A DNA stretch of 64,000 nucleotides, from assembly GCA_024707255.1 (NCBI GenBank), contig JANQAC010000001.1, forward strand, positions 930,001 to 994,000, read 5' to 3'. The translations under genes and the position numbers were made by a program. Positions 45,836 to 54,932 of the stretch are shown one piece after another (position 1 is the stretch's first letter; each line of letters opens with the position of its first letter). The notes below the pieces were generated by a model, which saw nothing but the letters and a program-made list of their open reading frames with translations, did not search any database and was not told the origin of the DNA. The DNA is from Asticcacaulis sp. GTDB taxonomy: Bacteria; Pseudomonadota; Alphaproteobacteria; Caulobacterales; Caulobacteraceae.

Positions 45836-47797
45836 TCAACTATTCGGGAGCTGCTTCAACCCGCAGCTTTCCAGATAGTCCCAGGTCTCATCATAAAACC
45901 GCTTTGGCCGGGTGGGATCGGCGTCATCGCCCTGGGGCACGAAGATCACCATGCCCTGGCGCGCGCGGGTCAGCAACACGCGGTAGGCGTTCTTCAGATA
46001 GAGCCGGCGGAAACCGTCATTGATCTTCTGCCACTTCGTGCCCTTGAAATTCCATGCCTGCCACTGGCCATCTATGTAGCGCCAGTCGGCATCCCAGCAA
46101 ACACCGGTGAAGTCCAGTTCCAGCCCCTGCACGTCAAACTCGCTGGCGACCTCTTCCAGATAGAAGGACGAGCGCACATCCGACCGATCATTGAGGAACC
46201 AGTTGGCGGGATCGATCGCGGCCTTGATATGGATGCCTTCCGGTCGCAGACGCTGGGCACCGGACGAGGCCACCAGGCCATAACGTTCGGACCCGCGAGC
46301 GGTGTCGCGCAGCCACGCCTTGGCGGCCGCCAGATCGCGCGTCAGATGGATGGGGTAGTTTTCGAGCCGCGCATGGGCAATCCGCGCGGCCTCGGCATCA
46401 CCATTAAGCAGGTGGGAAATGAAGTCCGACAGGGTTTCGGCGCGAAAGGAGCGCATCGAAACGCCTAAGTGCAGGTCATCATGCAGATGCACCTGCTCGC
46501 TTGCGATAAAGGCTTTGGCGTCGTTATTCAGATCGTAATCCGGCTGAACAATCTGCGCCGAGGCATGGACCTGCCAGTGCGGAAAACGGTCACGAATGGC
46601 CGCCATCCATTCGGAAAGCCCCGCCTCGCCGGTATTGATCTCCTGGCCGCCGCCCACCAGGCAGATGACCGTACACCAGTCATCGTGGCGATCCATGACG
46701 CTCAGCAGGAATTCCGGCTCGGACATGTCGAAATCAGGAATATTGCGCTTGGCCTGCATGAATTTCGACGCCTGCGCCTTCGTCCAGGCGCGCTGGGCCT
46801 CGTCGAACACCACCACATGATCGGAAGGCGGTAATGCGCTTCGGGTCGCATACTCGTCCCGAAATTCATGGATATTCTGGATAAACGCTTTCACCTTGCT
46901 TTCCGCAAACTTGACGGACACTTTTTCGCGCGCCGCCTGATCCCGCGCCAGGGCGGTCTGCAATACGGCGATAAGCGGCCCGTTGCCGGTCAGATAGGTC
47001 GTGTGCTCGGTCCTGTCCTCGCTGCGTTTGGTGGCAATATCCAGGCCGGCCAGGGTCTTGCCGGCGCCGGGTACGCCGGTGACAAAGCAGATGGCCTTGT
47101 GCTGAAAGGCTTTGGCTTCTGAAATGACTTGAGAGATCGCGGCCTCTGTCCGGGTGAGATTAACGGCATCGGCATCACGCCGGGTGATATCCTCGACATT
47201 GTGATTGGCATACAGCGCCTGCGCCGCCTGAATGATTGTCGGGGTCGGCCGATAGCCGCAGGCCGCCCATTCATCGACATTCAAATCGTTATGGATATGC
47301 TGCGCGCTTTTCATGCGGATAATGTCGGCCAGATCGATAACACTTGCCAGAACCGGGCGCGCCACCTGACCGAATGACAGTTCCAGTTGCACAGGATGTG
47401 CGCTGTTGGCCTTTGTCGGCACCAGGATGGGCACGATCGACAGGTCATGACTGCCGGCGTGGAAGTTCTTGAGATCAAGCGCATAGTCTTCGACCTGCTC
47501 AATCGCCTGAGGCGAAAACGCGTTGCTGCCGACCTTGAACTCAATGACGAAGATACAGTCACCAATGACCACGACGACATCGGCGCGCTTGCCCATGCGC
47601 GGAATGGCGAACTCAAAATAAATCGTGAAGGCAACAATCGCGTTCAGCGCATTGCGCATGATCAGTATCTGCTGCTGCCAGGCGCGTTTCTGGTTGTCTT
47701 CCAGGTCGAAGCTGTGTCGGAGCGCCAAGGCTCCGATAATATGTTCTTCGCTGTCGCTGAAGAATTTCGACCGGTCCGCGGTATAATAGGCGCGCAT
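45836..47797 (-). CDS. DUF2075 (Schlafen-like) helicase with N-terminal nuclease-like domain
   Basis: A 653-residue protein from ATG 47797. Residues about 60-110 carry KRADVVVVIGDCIFVIEFKV, a D...ExK pattern like PD-(D/E)XK nucleases. The P-loop is CFVTGVPGAGKTLAGLDIAT, the Walker B-like motif VVVFDEAQRAW, followed by ICLVGGGQEINTGEAG, then the helicase end GLELDFTGVCWDADW and KNAYRVLLTRARQGMVIFVP. DUF2075 proteins occur in defence islands and in DNA or RNA metabolism; this gene stands alone. A defence role is inferred. Confidence 0.83.
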   Translation of the reverse strand: MRAYYTADRSKFFSDSEEHIIGALALRHSFDLEDNQKRAWQQQILIMRNALNAIVAFTIYFEFAIPRMGKRADVVVVIGDCIFVIEFKVGSNAFSPQAIEQVEDYALDLKNFHAGSHDLSIVPILVPTKANSAHPVQLELSFGQVARPVLASVIDLADIIRMKSAQHIHNDLNVDEWAACGYRPTPTIIQAAQALYANHNVEDITRRDADAVNLTRTEAAISQVISEAKAFQHKAICFVTGVPGAGKTLAGLDIATKRSEDRTEHTTYLTGNGPLIAVLQTALARDQAAREKVSVKFAESKVKAFIQNIHEFRDEYATRSALPPSDHVVVFDEAQRAWTKAQASKFMQAKRNIPDFDMSEPEFLLSVMDRHDDWCTVICLVGGGQEINTGEAGLSEWMAAIRDRFPHWQVHASAQIVQPDYDLNNDAKAFIASEQVHLHDDLHLGVSMRSFRAETLSDFISHLLNGDAEAARIAHARLENYPIHLTRDLAAAKAWLRDTARGSERYGLVASSGAQRLRPEGIHIKAAIDPANWFLNDRSDVRSSFYLEEVASEFDVQGLELDFTGVCWDADWRYIDGQWQAWNFKGTKWQKINDGFRRLYLKNAYRVLLTRARQGMVIFVPQGDDADPTRPKRFYDETWDYLESCGLKQLPNS

Positions 47798-47905
47798 GGT
47801 TCCCCCTGCGCCGGTTAGACCAGGTGCAAACTGCGCGGTCAAGTTTCCCTTGCCAAATGACGGTCGCCCGCCAATATCTTACCCTAACAAAAACAGGGAC
47901 AGGCG

Positions 47906-48796
47906 ATGGAAACAACAGCAATACTCAATGGCTTTATCCGCCGTGATCTGGTGATCGACGGCCCGGTGCTGATCCGCGTCAATGGCCCGGCCGATGGTCC
48001 CATGCCTTGGGAAGCTGCGCCGCCGATTGCGATCCATGACGCCCGCGCCCTGCAAACCGGTGACCTGCCCGTAGATGCGTTTCTGGCCGCCAATGGCTTC
48101 GCGCTAACCGATCATGTCTCGCAGGTGGCGGACTGGGATTCCGGCGCATCGCAAGACCAGGAAAAGAACGATATCCTGCGTGTCTATATGCCGGAAATCG
48201 AAGCCCTGATCCGTGATCGCCTGTTGCCCGGCCGCAGGCTCGAAATCCGCCAGGGGCCTTATCTGGTGCGGCGCGGCCCCGGCAGCAATCCTTATGCGCA
48301 AGGTGTCCATCAGGATCACGGCCTGACGCCGGATGATTATATGGAAAGCCTCGAAGCCTTTTCGACGCCGGAATATGCGCAAAGCTGGCGGGCACGCTAC
48401 GATCAGCCGGATGTCGCCGGCTACATGGTGCTCAATTTCTGGCGCACCGTCTATATGGACCAGCCCCTGCGTCACATGCCGCTGGCCATCTGCCATCCGG
48501 CCTCGGTGGCGCCGGATGATCTCGTGCCCGCCGCCCTGGTCGATTTCGCGCCTTCCGGCAAGAACACCAACCAGCTTTCGCTGCGCTATAATCCCGAACA
48601 CCGCTGGCATTACTATCCGGACATGACGACTGGCGAGGTTCTGGTGTTCAAGATTTTCGAGCATTTCAAGGAGGCACCGGAGGCCGGACTTAAGACCGTC
48701 TTCCACACCGCTTTTGCCCACCCGGAAACACCGGCTGATGCCCCGGAACGGCAAAGCTGCGAACACCGGGTCGGGGTGTTTATCCTGAAAGACTGA
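47906..48796 (+). CDS. CmcJ/NvfI-family oxygenase (gibberellin-desaturase-like)
   Basis: A 296-residue protein of the family of fungal and bacterial hydroxylase/desaturases related to CmcJ. Visible: RVYMPEIEALIRDRLLPGRR, NPYAQGVHQDHGLTPDDY with a likely iron-binding HQD pair, VLNFWRTVYMDQPLRHMPLA, and FKIFEHFKEAPEAGLKTVFH followed by a later CEHRVGVF. The reaction is likely Fe/2-oxoglutarate-type oxidation; substrate unknown. Convergent with the hydrolase gene, whose 3' end overlaps it by 17 bases. Confidence 0.78.
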   Translation: METTAILNGFIRRDLVIDGPVLIRVNGPADGPMPWEAAPPIAIHDARALQTGDLPVDAFLAANGFALTDHVSQVADWDSGASQDQEKNDILRVYMPEIEALIRDRLLPGRRLEIRQGPYLVRRGPGSNPYAQGVHQDHGLTPDDYMESLEAFSTPEYAQSWRARYDQPDVAGYMVLNFWRTVYMDQPLRHMPLAICHPASVAPDDLVPAALVDFAPSGKNTNQLSLRYNPEHRWHYYPDMTTGEVLVFKIFEHFKEAPEAGLKTVFHTAFAHPETPADAPERQSCEHRVGVFILKD

Positions 48797-49478
48797 GCCA
48801 CTCGATCAGCGCGCGATTGACCGCTTCCGGCTGTTCGAGCGTCGATATGTGACCGCAGTCCGGCACGATAACGAGACGCGCACCAGGAATGGCGGCGGCC
48901 ATTTCTTCGGCGCGATCGGGCGGGGTCAGCGGGTCTTTGTCGCCGACGAGGACGAGGGTGGGAATGGCAATCCCCGGCAGGTCCGGCCGCGAATCCAAGC
49001 GCGCGATAATGGCCGCCTGCTGGCGCGCCATGCCGTCAATCCCCACCACCAGCCCCATGCGGGTCTGGACATCGCGCAGATGTGCATTCCGCCGATGCGA
49101 CGGATGCACCAGGGTCGTGAACATCTGCGCCAGGATGGTCCTGAAACTGGCCTTTTGGCTGAGGGCGATCAGCGCCCGGCGCTGGGTGGTCTGTTCCGGC
49201 GTATCGGGCCGCGCCGTGGTATCGAGCAGGGCCAGCCTGGTCACCCGTTCCGGCGCCTGGCGCAGGATTTCGAAGCAGATATAGCCACCCATCGAAATAC
49301 CGGCCAGGGCGAAGCGCGGCGGCGCATCGGCCAGGATATGGGCGGCAATTTCCGGGAGGGTCTCGCCTTCGAGCGTCGAGGCCACGGTGACGGGTCCACA
49401 GGGCCAGAGCGCGGCTATCTGCGGCGCGAAGATTTCCGCCGTACACAGCAGACCGGGAACAAGAAGGATGGGGGTCAT
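48780..49478 (-). CDS. alpha/beta hydrolase
   Basis: A 232-residue hydrolase from ATG 49478: TPILLVPGLLCTAEIF (oxyanion region), nucleophile Ser in LAGISMGGYICFEIL, late Asp in VLVGDKDPLTPPDRAEEMAA and His in VPDCGHISTLEQPEAV. Typical of small esterases and lactonases. Longer in-frame starts run through a repeat and were rejected. Confidence 0.88.
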   Translation of the reverse strand: MTPILLVPGLLCTAEIFAPQIAALWPCGPVTVASTLEGETLPEIAAHILADAPPRFALAGISMGGYICFEILRQAPERVTRLALLDTTARPDTPEQTTQRRALIALSQKASFRTILAQMFTTLVHPSHRRNAHLRDVQTRMGLVVGIDGMARQQAAIIARLDSRPDLPGIAIPTLVLVGDKDPLTPPDRAEEMAAAIPGARLVIVPDCGHISTLEQPEAVNRALIEWLSLSG

Positions 49479-49506
49479 AGGCTGATCATGTGAGGAGCAG
49501 AATAAG

Positions 49507-49581
49507 AAAGCAAGATACCCCACCACCAACGCGCTCCGCGCGTCGGTCCCCCTCCCCATCAAAGATGGGGAGGTACAAGAA
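49507..49581. repeat. family-A palindromic repeat, reverse orientation
   Basis: ACCCCACCACCAACGCG-CTC-CGCGCGTCGGTCCCCCTCCCC-ATCAAAGAT-GGGGAGGTAC, between the hydrolase start and fliI promoter. Confidence 0.8.
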
Positions 49582-49605
49582 ATAAAGCCTCTTACAAACT
49601 GCCTG

Positions 49606-49619
49606 TTAACCTTTCTTAA
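49606..49619 (+). promoter_or_regulatory. CtrA-like box upstream of fliI
   Basis: TTAACCTTTCTTAA, i.e. two TTAA half-sites six bases apart, ending 25 bases before the fliI start. Early flagellar genes are CtrA-controlled in Caulobacter. The classical spacing is seven, so binding is a prediction. Confidence 0.5.
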
Positions 49620-49644
49620 GCTCTCATTTACCATAATCGCCGCC

Positions 49645-50976
49645 ATGCAAGATCTGGTCGAAGTGGTGAAAAATATCGATCCCCTGCGCATTTTCGGGCG
49701 CGTGGCGGTGGTCAACGGATTGCTGATCGAGGCGCGGGGCGGCCTCAGCTACATGCAGGTCGGCGCCCGCTGCGAAATCATCCGCCGGCATGATACCCCG
49801 CTGCCGGTCGAGGTTGTCGGTTTCCGCGAGGACCGCGCCCTGATGATGCCCTTCGGACCGGTCGAAGGCGTCACCCCCGGCGCCGAAATCCGCATCTCTT
49901 CCGAAGGTGCCAAGGTTTACCCCACCACCGCCTGGCTGGGCCGTATTGTCGACAGTTTCGGTAACGCCATCGACGAACATGGTCCCCTGCCGCAGGGCCC
50001 GGAAGGCTATCTCTTGAAGGCCGCCCCGCCAGCGGCGCACAAGCGCGCGCGCGTGGGCGAACGCCTCAATCTCGGCGTCCGCGCCATGGATGTCTTCACC
50101 ACCTGCTGCCGCGGCCAGCGCCTGGGCGTCTTCGCCGGTTCCGGGGTCGGCAAGTCGGTGCTGCTCTCCATGCTGGCGCGCGAGGCGACCTGTGATGCCG
50201 TCGTCGTTGGGCTGATCGGCGAACGTGGCCGCGAAGTGCGTGAATTTATTGAAGAAACCCTGGGGCCAGAGGGGCTGAAGCGCGCCATCGTCGTGGTCGC
50301 CACCTCGGACGAGCCCGCCCTGAAACGCCGCCAGGCCGCCTATATGACGCTGGCCTTATCGGAGTTCCTGCGCGACCAGGGGCTGGAAGTGCTGTGCCTG
50401 ATGGACTCGGTCACCCGCTTTGCCATGGCCCAGCGCGAAATCGGCCTGGCCACCGGCGAACCGCCGACGACCAAGGGCTATACCCCCACCTGTTTCGCCG
50501 AACTGCCCAAGCTGCTGGAACGCGCCGGCCCCGGCCCCATGCTTGATGACGGCACCCAGACGGGTCCGATCACCGGACTGTTCACTGTGCTGGTGGATGG
50601 CGACGACCACAATGAGCCGATCGCCGATGCCGTGCGCGGTATCCTGGACGGGCACATCGTCATGAGCCGGACCATTGCCGAACGCGGCCGTTTTCCCGCC
50701 ATCGACGTGCTGAAATCGATCAGCCGGACCATGCCGGAATGCCAGTCGATCCCCGAACGCGAGGTGGTGCGGCAGGCGCGCAAGGTGATGTCCGCCTACT
50801 CGAATATGGAAGAACTGATCCGCATTGGCGCCTATCGTTCCGGCGCCGATCCCGATGTCGATCGGGCGATTATTCTTAACCCTGATATCGAACAATTTCT
50901 GCGTCAGGATAAGGATGATTACACACCTCTTGACGAGTCCTTTACCCTTTTGGCCGACATTCTTAGCAAGGGTTAA
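49645..50976 (+). CDS. fliI: flagellar export ATPase FliI
   Basis: Powers the flagellar type III exporter. The 443 residues contain the N-terminal beta domain, Walker [12 protein letters not shown] at about 161-171, [19 protein letters not shown], Walker [21 protein letters not shown], and the [20 protein letters not shown] and [20 protein letters not shown] segments shared with F1 beta-type subunits. It is followed by fliJ after 62 bases. Confidence 0.97.
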   Translation: MQDLVEVVKNIDPLRIFGRVAVVNGLLIEARGGLSYMQVGARCEIIRRHDTPLPVEVVGFREDRALMMPFGPVEGVTPGAEIRISSEGAKVYPTTAWLGRIVDSFGNAIDEHGPLPQGPEGYLLKAAPPAAHKRARVGERLNLGVRAMDVFTTCCRGQRLGVFAGSGVGKSVLLSMLAREATCDAVVVGLIGERGREVREFIEETLGPEGLKRAIVVVATSDEPALKRRQAAYMTLALSEFLRDQGLEVLCLMDSVTRFAMAQREIGLATGEPPTTKGYTPTCFAELPKLLERAGPGPMLDDGTQTGPITGLFTVLVDGDDHNEPIADAVRGILDGHIVMSRTIAERGRFPAIDVLKSISRTMPECQSIPEREVVRQARKVMSAYSNMEELIRIGAYRSGADPDVDRAIILNPDIEQFLRQDKDDYTPLDESFTLLADILSKG

Positions 50977-51038
50977 CTTTTTGACCCGATACCGGTAGCC
51001 GCGCTGCCGGTAAAGCCAGTCAGTGCAAGGGGAATATC

Positions 51039-51452
51039 ATGACCAAATGGGCCAAATCATTAATTCGTTTGTCCACTTTCGAGGTCGAAACCCTGCAAAA
51101 ACGACTGGCCGAGGTGGTTACCCGCCGCACACACGCCGAAATGAAGCTGGCCACGCTCGATGCCGAATTCGAGCTGGAATGCGTGCGCGCCGCCGAAGAC
51201 CCCATGCTGGCCCACAGCCTGACCGCCTACAAGCGCGGCTTCCAGTTCCGCCGCGATGCCGCCGCAACCGAACTCGACCTGATCACCCAGGAAGAAGACG
51301 GCGTGCGTGATTCGCTGGGCCTGGCGTTTGAAGACCTGAAGAAGTTCGAGCACGTCGCCGAAATCACCCATCTGAAGCGCGTCGCCAATGACAAGCGCGC
51401 CGAAAACGCCATGCTGGATGAGGTTTCGCTGCGCTTGAGCCGCCAGGCTTAA
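51039..51452 (+). CDS. fliJ: flagellar export chaperone FliJ
   Basis: A 137-residue coiled-coil protein: KSLIRLSTFEVETLQKRLAE, EMKLATLDAEFELECVRAAE and helical to its end. Position after fliI and the long heptad pattern identify it as FliJ, the stalk-like partner of the FliI ATPase. The GTG start of the xylanase gene lies 3 bases after the stop. Confidence 0.85.
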   Translation: MTKWAKSLIRLSTFEVETLQKRLAEVVTRRTHAEMKLATLDAEFELECVRAAEDPMLAHSLTAYKRGFQFRRDAAATELDLITQEEDGVRDSLGLAFEDLKKFEHVAEITHLKRVANDKRAENAMLDEVSLRLSRQA

Positions 51453-51455
51453 TCT

Positions 51456-52508
51456 GTGAACCGGCGCGGCCTTCTGAGCGGACTGGCCGCGGCCGCGACA
51501 GCGTTTGGCCAAATTCCGGCGGTGGCGCAAACCTATGGCGCCGTCCCGCCGCTCAAATCCGTCACGCCATATCCGCTGGGCGTTTCCGCCAGCTACCGCA
51601 AGCTGTCCGATTCGGCCTGGACGAAGCTGGCCGCCACGCACTTTTCCCGTCTGACGCCCGAGTGGGAAATGAAGATGGAATATCTGCTGCGGGCGGACGG
51701 CAGCCTGCAATTTGACCGTGCCGACGCCCTGGCCGGCTTTGCACGCCGCAATGGCATGGGCCTGCACGGCCACGCCCTGATCTGGTATGCGCAGGACGGC
51801 GATTATTTCCAGAAACTGAAGGCGAAACCCGATGCCTTTCTGCTCGCCTATACCCGCTACATCCAGAACGTGATCGGCCATTTCACCGGCTTCATCAGGG
51901 GCTGGGATGTAGTCAATGAGCCGGTGTGGAATGATGGCCGGGGCCTAAGGCCCTGCCTGTGGCGGGAGGTGCTGGGCGATGACTATATCGGCTTGGCGCT
52001 GGAAGCGGCGCATCAGGCGGACCCTTCCGCCATCCTCTTCCTCAATGATTACAATCTCGAACTGACGCCGAAGAAACGCATCACTTTCTTGAAGCTGTGC
52101 GAAAAGCTGCTGAAAGAGGGCGCGCCATTATCCGGCATCGGCACCCAGACCCATATCGATTCCGGCATAGAACCGGGCCTGATCAAGGCAGCGATCCGCG
52201 ATATCGCCTCGCTGGGCCTGATGGTGCATGTATCCGAGGTCGATATTTCCCTGCGCGAAGATCATCCGGTCACTCTCGCCGCCCCGCGCATCCATCAGGT
52301 AAGGGTGCTGAGCGAACTGCTGGACGCCTATCATGACGTGCCGGAGCGCCAGCGCTATGGCCTGACCCTGTGGGCTTTGCGCGATTCCGATTCGTGGCTG
52401 AATACGCCGCAGGGCGGCAAGGGGCTGCTGCCGGATGAGCCGGTGCTGTTCGATGGTCTCGGCCGGCCGAAGCCCTTGGCCCAGGCGTTTGTCAGCGCGA
52501 TGAAGTGA
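51456..52508 (+). CDS. endo-1,4-beta-xylanase, glycoside hydrolase family 10
   Basis: A secreted xylan-cleaving enzyme of 350 residues. It starts at GTG 51456 with an NRRGLLSGLAAAATAFGQIP signal of Tat type. The acid/base E155 lies in GWDVVNEPVW and the nucleophile E261 in VHVSEVDIS, with HGHALIWYAQDGDYF and LFLNDYNLEL typical of GH10. It has no binding module. Its place three bases behind fliJ means it may be transcribed with flagellar export genes. Confidence 0.93.
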   Translation: MNRRGLLSGLAAAATAFGQIPAVAQTYGAVPPLKSVTPYPLGVSASYRKLSDSAWTKLAATHFSRLTPEWEMKMEYLLRADGSLQFDRADALAGFARRNGMGLHGHALIWYAQDGDYFQKLKAKPDAFLLAYTRYIQNVIGHFTGFIRGWDVVNEPVWNDGRGLRPCLWREVLGDDYIGLALEAAHQADPSAILFLNDYNLELTPKKRITFLKLCEKLLKEGAPLSGIGTQTHIDSGIEPGLIKAAIRDIASLGLMVHVSEVDISLREDHPVTLAAPRIHQVRVLSELLDAYHDVPERQRYGLTLWALRDSDSWLNTPQGGKGLLPDEPVLFDGLGRPKPLAQAFVSAMK

Positions 52509-52521
52509 GGCTAAGAGATGA

Positions 52522-52690
52522 TCCTCCCCTGCGAAGCGGGGGAGGCGGCGCGGCTTGTCCGCGACGGAGGGGGCACTCCCCCTCACACCGCATAGCCCCC
52601 TCCGTCAGCAACACCAGCCCTGCGGGCTTTGCCCGCATGACTTGGGCGCTGACACCTCCCCCGCTTCGCCAAGAGGCTCGCAAGGGAGGA
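52522..52690. repeat. family-B nested palindromic repeat, complete copy
   Basis: Outer arms ATCCTCCCCTGC-GAA-GCGGGGGAGG and CCTCCCCCGCTTCGC ... GGGAGGAT, inner pair GACGGAGGGGGC / GCCCCCTCCGTC, and a CCTGCGGGCTTTGCCCGCATG hairpin. The last arm is interrupted by AAGAGGCTCG. Between the xylanase and DUF4282 genes, which are convergent. Confidence 0.78.
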
Positions 52691-52696
52691 TAAAGG

Positions 52697-53206
52697 TTAC
52701 AAATCCTTGCGCTCGAAGCGCGGGCGAAAGAACGGGTCTTCGAGGATATTATCCTTCGAACCATTTTGGGCCGCGGGTTCGGCCACGGCCGCCACATCCG
52801 GCGCCGCCACGGGTTCCGGAGCCACAGGCGCCGCAGGCGCCACAAAGTTCTGGGGCGTCAGCTTTTCCTGGAACTGGCGCAGGTAACGCAGGTCTTCGGC
52901 GATATTCATCACCGCCATATAGAGTTCGCACACCGACCGCCAGGCCAGCACGGCGATCATGAAACCGAGGAAACCGACCACCAGCAGGCCGAACGACAGC
53001 AGCCAGCCCATGATCGAGGCGTCCTTGATGCCGGTGCCGACCATGATGCCCGCCCAGCCGAGCGCGCCGATAAACAAAAGGCCCAGTCCGCACCAGTAGA
53101 CGATGTGGATGATCGGCCGCGTCAGCAACTGGTCAAACGTGAACAGGTTGAGCCAGATATCCCTGGGGCGCGTGGTGCCGAAAACCTGTCTGATGGTACG
53201 CTGCAT
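52697..53206 (-). CDS. DUF4282 membrane protein
   Basis: A 169-residue protein: FTFDQLLTRPIIHIVYWCGL opens the DUF4282 domain, with membrane segments at about 34-57 and 68-90 and CELYMAVMNIAEDLRYLRQF after it; then a Pro/Ala linker (about 120-150) and a short charged end. Found widely, function unknown. No partner visible. Confidence 0.85.
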   Translation of the reverse strand: MQRTIRQVFGTTRPRDIWLNLFTFDQLLTRPIIHIVYWCGLGLLFIGALGWAGIMVGTGIKDASIMGWLLSFGLLVVGFLGFMIAVLAWRSVCELYMAVMNIAEDLRYLRQFQEKLTPQNFVAPAAPVAPEPVAAPDVAAVAEPAAQNGSKDNILEDPFFRPRFERKDL

Positions 53207-53292
53207 TATGCCGAATTCCCCGCAAAGACGAATTTGTCTTCCGTCGCATTGTTAACGTCGTTTACGGCGAAATTGTCAAGACTTGTGATTGG

Positions 53293-53766
53293 TTAACCGC
53301 GGGCTGCCCATTTGCGGCCGGAGAGATCGGGCTGCGTTTCCGCCGGATCGAAACCCGGCTGCCAGGGCAGCAGGCCCCTGGAATCCGGCACCACCATTTG
53401 CAGGGCCTTGAACGTATAATCACCCCAGAACCAGACGCTCCAGCCGAGATAGCGGTCATACCAGCGCCGCTCGATGGGCTGGAAAAAGACCGGGCAATCC
53501 TCGAAAAAGCCGTCATAGGGCTTGCCGGGCCGCAGTTTTACCCCGGCGGCAATCTGGCGATAGGCTTCGGCCAGCAGGTCGCGCGCCACATGCGGGACTT
53601 GCGCGCACACCACGATCTCCGGCGCTTTCAGGCTCCAGCCCAAACCGGTGGTATAGGCGTGATGATCGTCCGGCGCATAGGACCAGCCGTGCAGGCGAAT
53701 GGTGGCCAGCACATCGCGCGCGCCGGGCGGCAGATTGGGTTCGTGGCGTTCAAAGGCGTTGGGCAT
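53293..53766 (-). CDS. DUF4262 domain protein 1
   Basis: A 157-residue protein: MPNAFERHEPNLPPGARDVL, HGWSYAPDDHHAYTTGLGWS, LKAPEIVVCAQVPHVARDLL, then a region ending WYDRYLGWSVWFWGDY and QMVVPDSRGLLPWQPGF. This matches DUF4262 (small soluble proteins of unknown role). Tandem with a paralogue upstream, 8 bases apart. A second copy of its first 33 codons lies at 54318-54418. Confidence 0.8.
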   Translation of the reverse strand: MPNAFERHEPNLPPGARDVLATIRLHGWSYAPDDHHAYTTGLGWSLKAPEIVVCAQVPHVARDLLAEAYRQIAAGVKLRPGKPYDGFFEDCPVFFQPIERRWYDRYLGWSVWFWGDYTFKALQMVVPDSRGLLPWQPGFDPAETQPDLSGRKWAARG

Positions 53767-53774
53767 CAGGCTTA

Positions 53775-54278
53775 TCAGTTCAGGATTTTTCCGCCCCAAT
53801 GCCCTGCCGATAAATCCGGCTGAAGGTCAAGCAGATTTGGATTGAAGTTTGCTTCCCAGGGAAACTTGCCCAGTTTGTCCGGCCAGATCAATTGCCAGCA
53901 ATCGAACTCATCCCCGGCGTAAAACCAGCGGCTCCATCCCAGATGATTATGGTATTGTGACTTGTCGACGACCTGAAAACAAATTTCAAATCCTTCCAGA
54001 AAATCGGCGTAGGGCTGGCCCGTTTCATAGCGTTTACCCGCCTTCAGATCGCGGTAGAAATTCCATAAAAGGCCGTGCGCCACCTGATCTCGCAAGCCAA
54101 AAACAATGATTTCTGGCACGCCGAGATTGACTTGAAAACCTGTCGTGAAATTGAATCCCGGCATCTCTTCGCTCGCCAGAATATGCGTGTTGAACCAGCC
54201 ATGCTCGCGGATGGTGCTGACGAACTTTCGTTCGCTTTCATCCAGCTTACTCTCTTCGGCATCCAACGCAGACAGCAT
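53775..54278 (-). CDS. DUF4262 domain protein 2
   Basis: A 167-residue paralogue: SERKFVSTIREHGWFNTHIL, FTTGFQVNLGVPEIIVFGLR, YHNHLGWSRWFYAGDEFDCW and LIWPDKLGKFPWEANFNPNL. The start ATG 54278 overlaps the stop of a 46-residue chimeric ORF (TAATG) whose end is a copy of the FlhA tail. This implies that the gene once followed flhA directly with coupled translation. Confidence 0.8.
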   Translation of the reverse strand: MLSALDAEESKLDESERKFVSTIREHGWFNTHILASEEMPGFNFTTGFQVNLGVPEIIVFGLRDQVAHGLLWNFYRDLKAGKRYETGQPYADFLEGFEICFQVVDKSQYHNHLGWSRWFYAGDEFDCWQLIWPDKLGKFPWEANFNPNLLDLQPDLSAGHWGGKILN

Positions 54279-54418
54279 TACACCTGCTCCACCATCTTGA
54301 GCTTTACGTTCTGGTGGCTACCCGGCGCATAGGACCAGCCGTGCAGACGGATGGTGGCCAGCACATCGCGCGCACCAGGCGGCAGGTTAGGTTCGTGGCG
54401 GTCAAAGGCGTTGGGCAT
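54278..54418 (-). pseudogene. chimeric 46-residue ORF: DUF4262-1 N-terminus fused to an FlhA tail
   Basis: MPNAFDRHEPNLPPGARDVL and ATIRLHGWSYAPG repeat the first 33 residues of DUF4262 protein 1 (DNA about 93 per cent alike by eye), then SHQNVKLKMVEQV copies the FlhA end HPKVKLKTVGQV. The ORF is intact but is best explained as a recombination scar. An AT-rich membrane-protein gene lies between it and the true flhA end. Confidence 0.75.
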
Positions 54419-54421
54419 GGT

Positions 54422-54886
54422 TTAGAAGTGTATGACGTTGATCAACTTTTCCATATTGGCATCAAGCAATTCGGGACATCTAAAGAACAGACGAGCAATT
54501 GCATATTTTTTACCGGCAACACGGATATTATAAATACCATTTGAAATTGCTTTTATTTCAGTAATGCTTGAAATCGGAAAAGTCACCGCTTTCCATCGCC
54601 ATAGAGTGATGTTGCCGTCACTCACCTGAATGGCAGGCGTGTTTGTGAACGCCATAATCAATAGCCGTAGAGTGACCAGGATTAGCCACACCCCGCCAAT
54701 GACCAAAAGCACCCTTAAAGGAAATGCCCAAGGCTGAAACATCCATCTGTAGTAGGTATGGTCATCGACGGTGCTGAAAACAACACTCGCAACACCGCAT
54801 ATCCATAAGATTAGACATCCGACGAGCTTCCATCTGGAAAGATATCCGGTAAATTCGATATTCTCTGGAGTCATTGGCCATTTCAA
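54422..54886 (-). CDS. AT-rich gene for a two-segment membrane protein with PH-like C-terminus
   Basis: A 154-residue protein (or 150 from ATG 54874): membrane segments at about 19-38 (KLVGCLILWICGVASVVF) and 55-80 (FPLRVLLVIGGVWLILVTLR), then a soluble part NITLWRWKAVTFPISSITEI to KKYAIARLFFRCPELLDANM, like the STM3941-type or bacterial PH-like proteins. AT-rich composition suggests transfer. It lies between the real FlhA end and an orphan FlhA end. Function unknown. Confidence 0.65.
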   Translation of the reverse strand: MKWPMTPENIEFTGYLSRWKLVGCLILWICGVASVVFSTVDDHTYYRWMFQPWAFPLRVLLVIGGVWLILVTLRLLIMAFTNTPAIQVSDGNITLWRWKAVTFPISSITEIKAISNGIYNIRVAGKKYAIARLFFRCPELLDANMEKLINVIHF

Positions 54887-54932
54887 AGTGTGTCCGTCAC
54901 ACTCATAACTCAGCTCTTGTAAGCGGTAAAGT

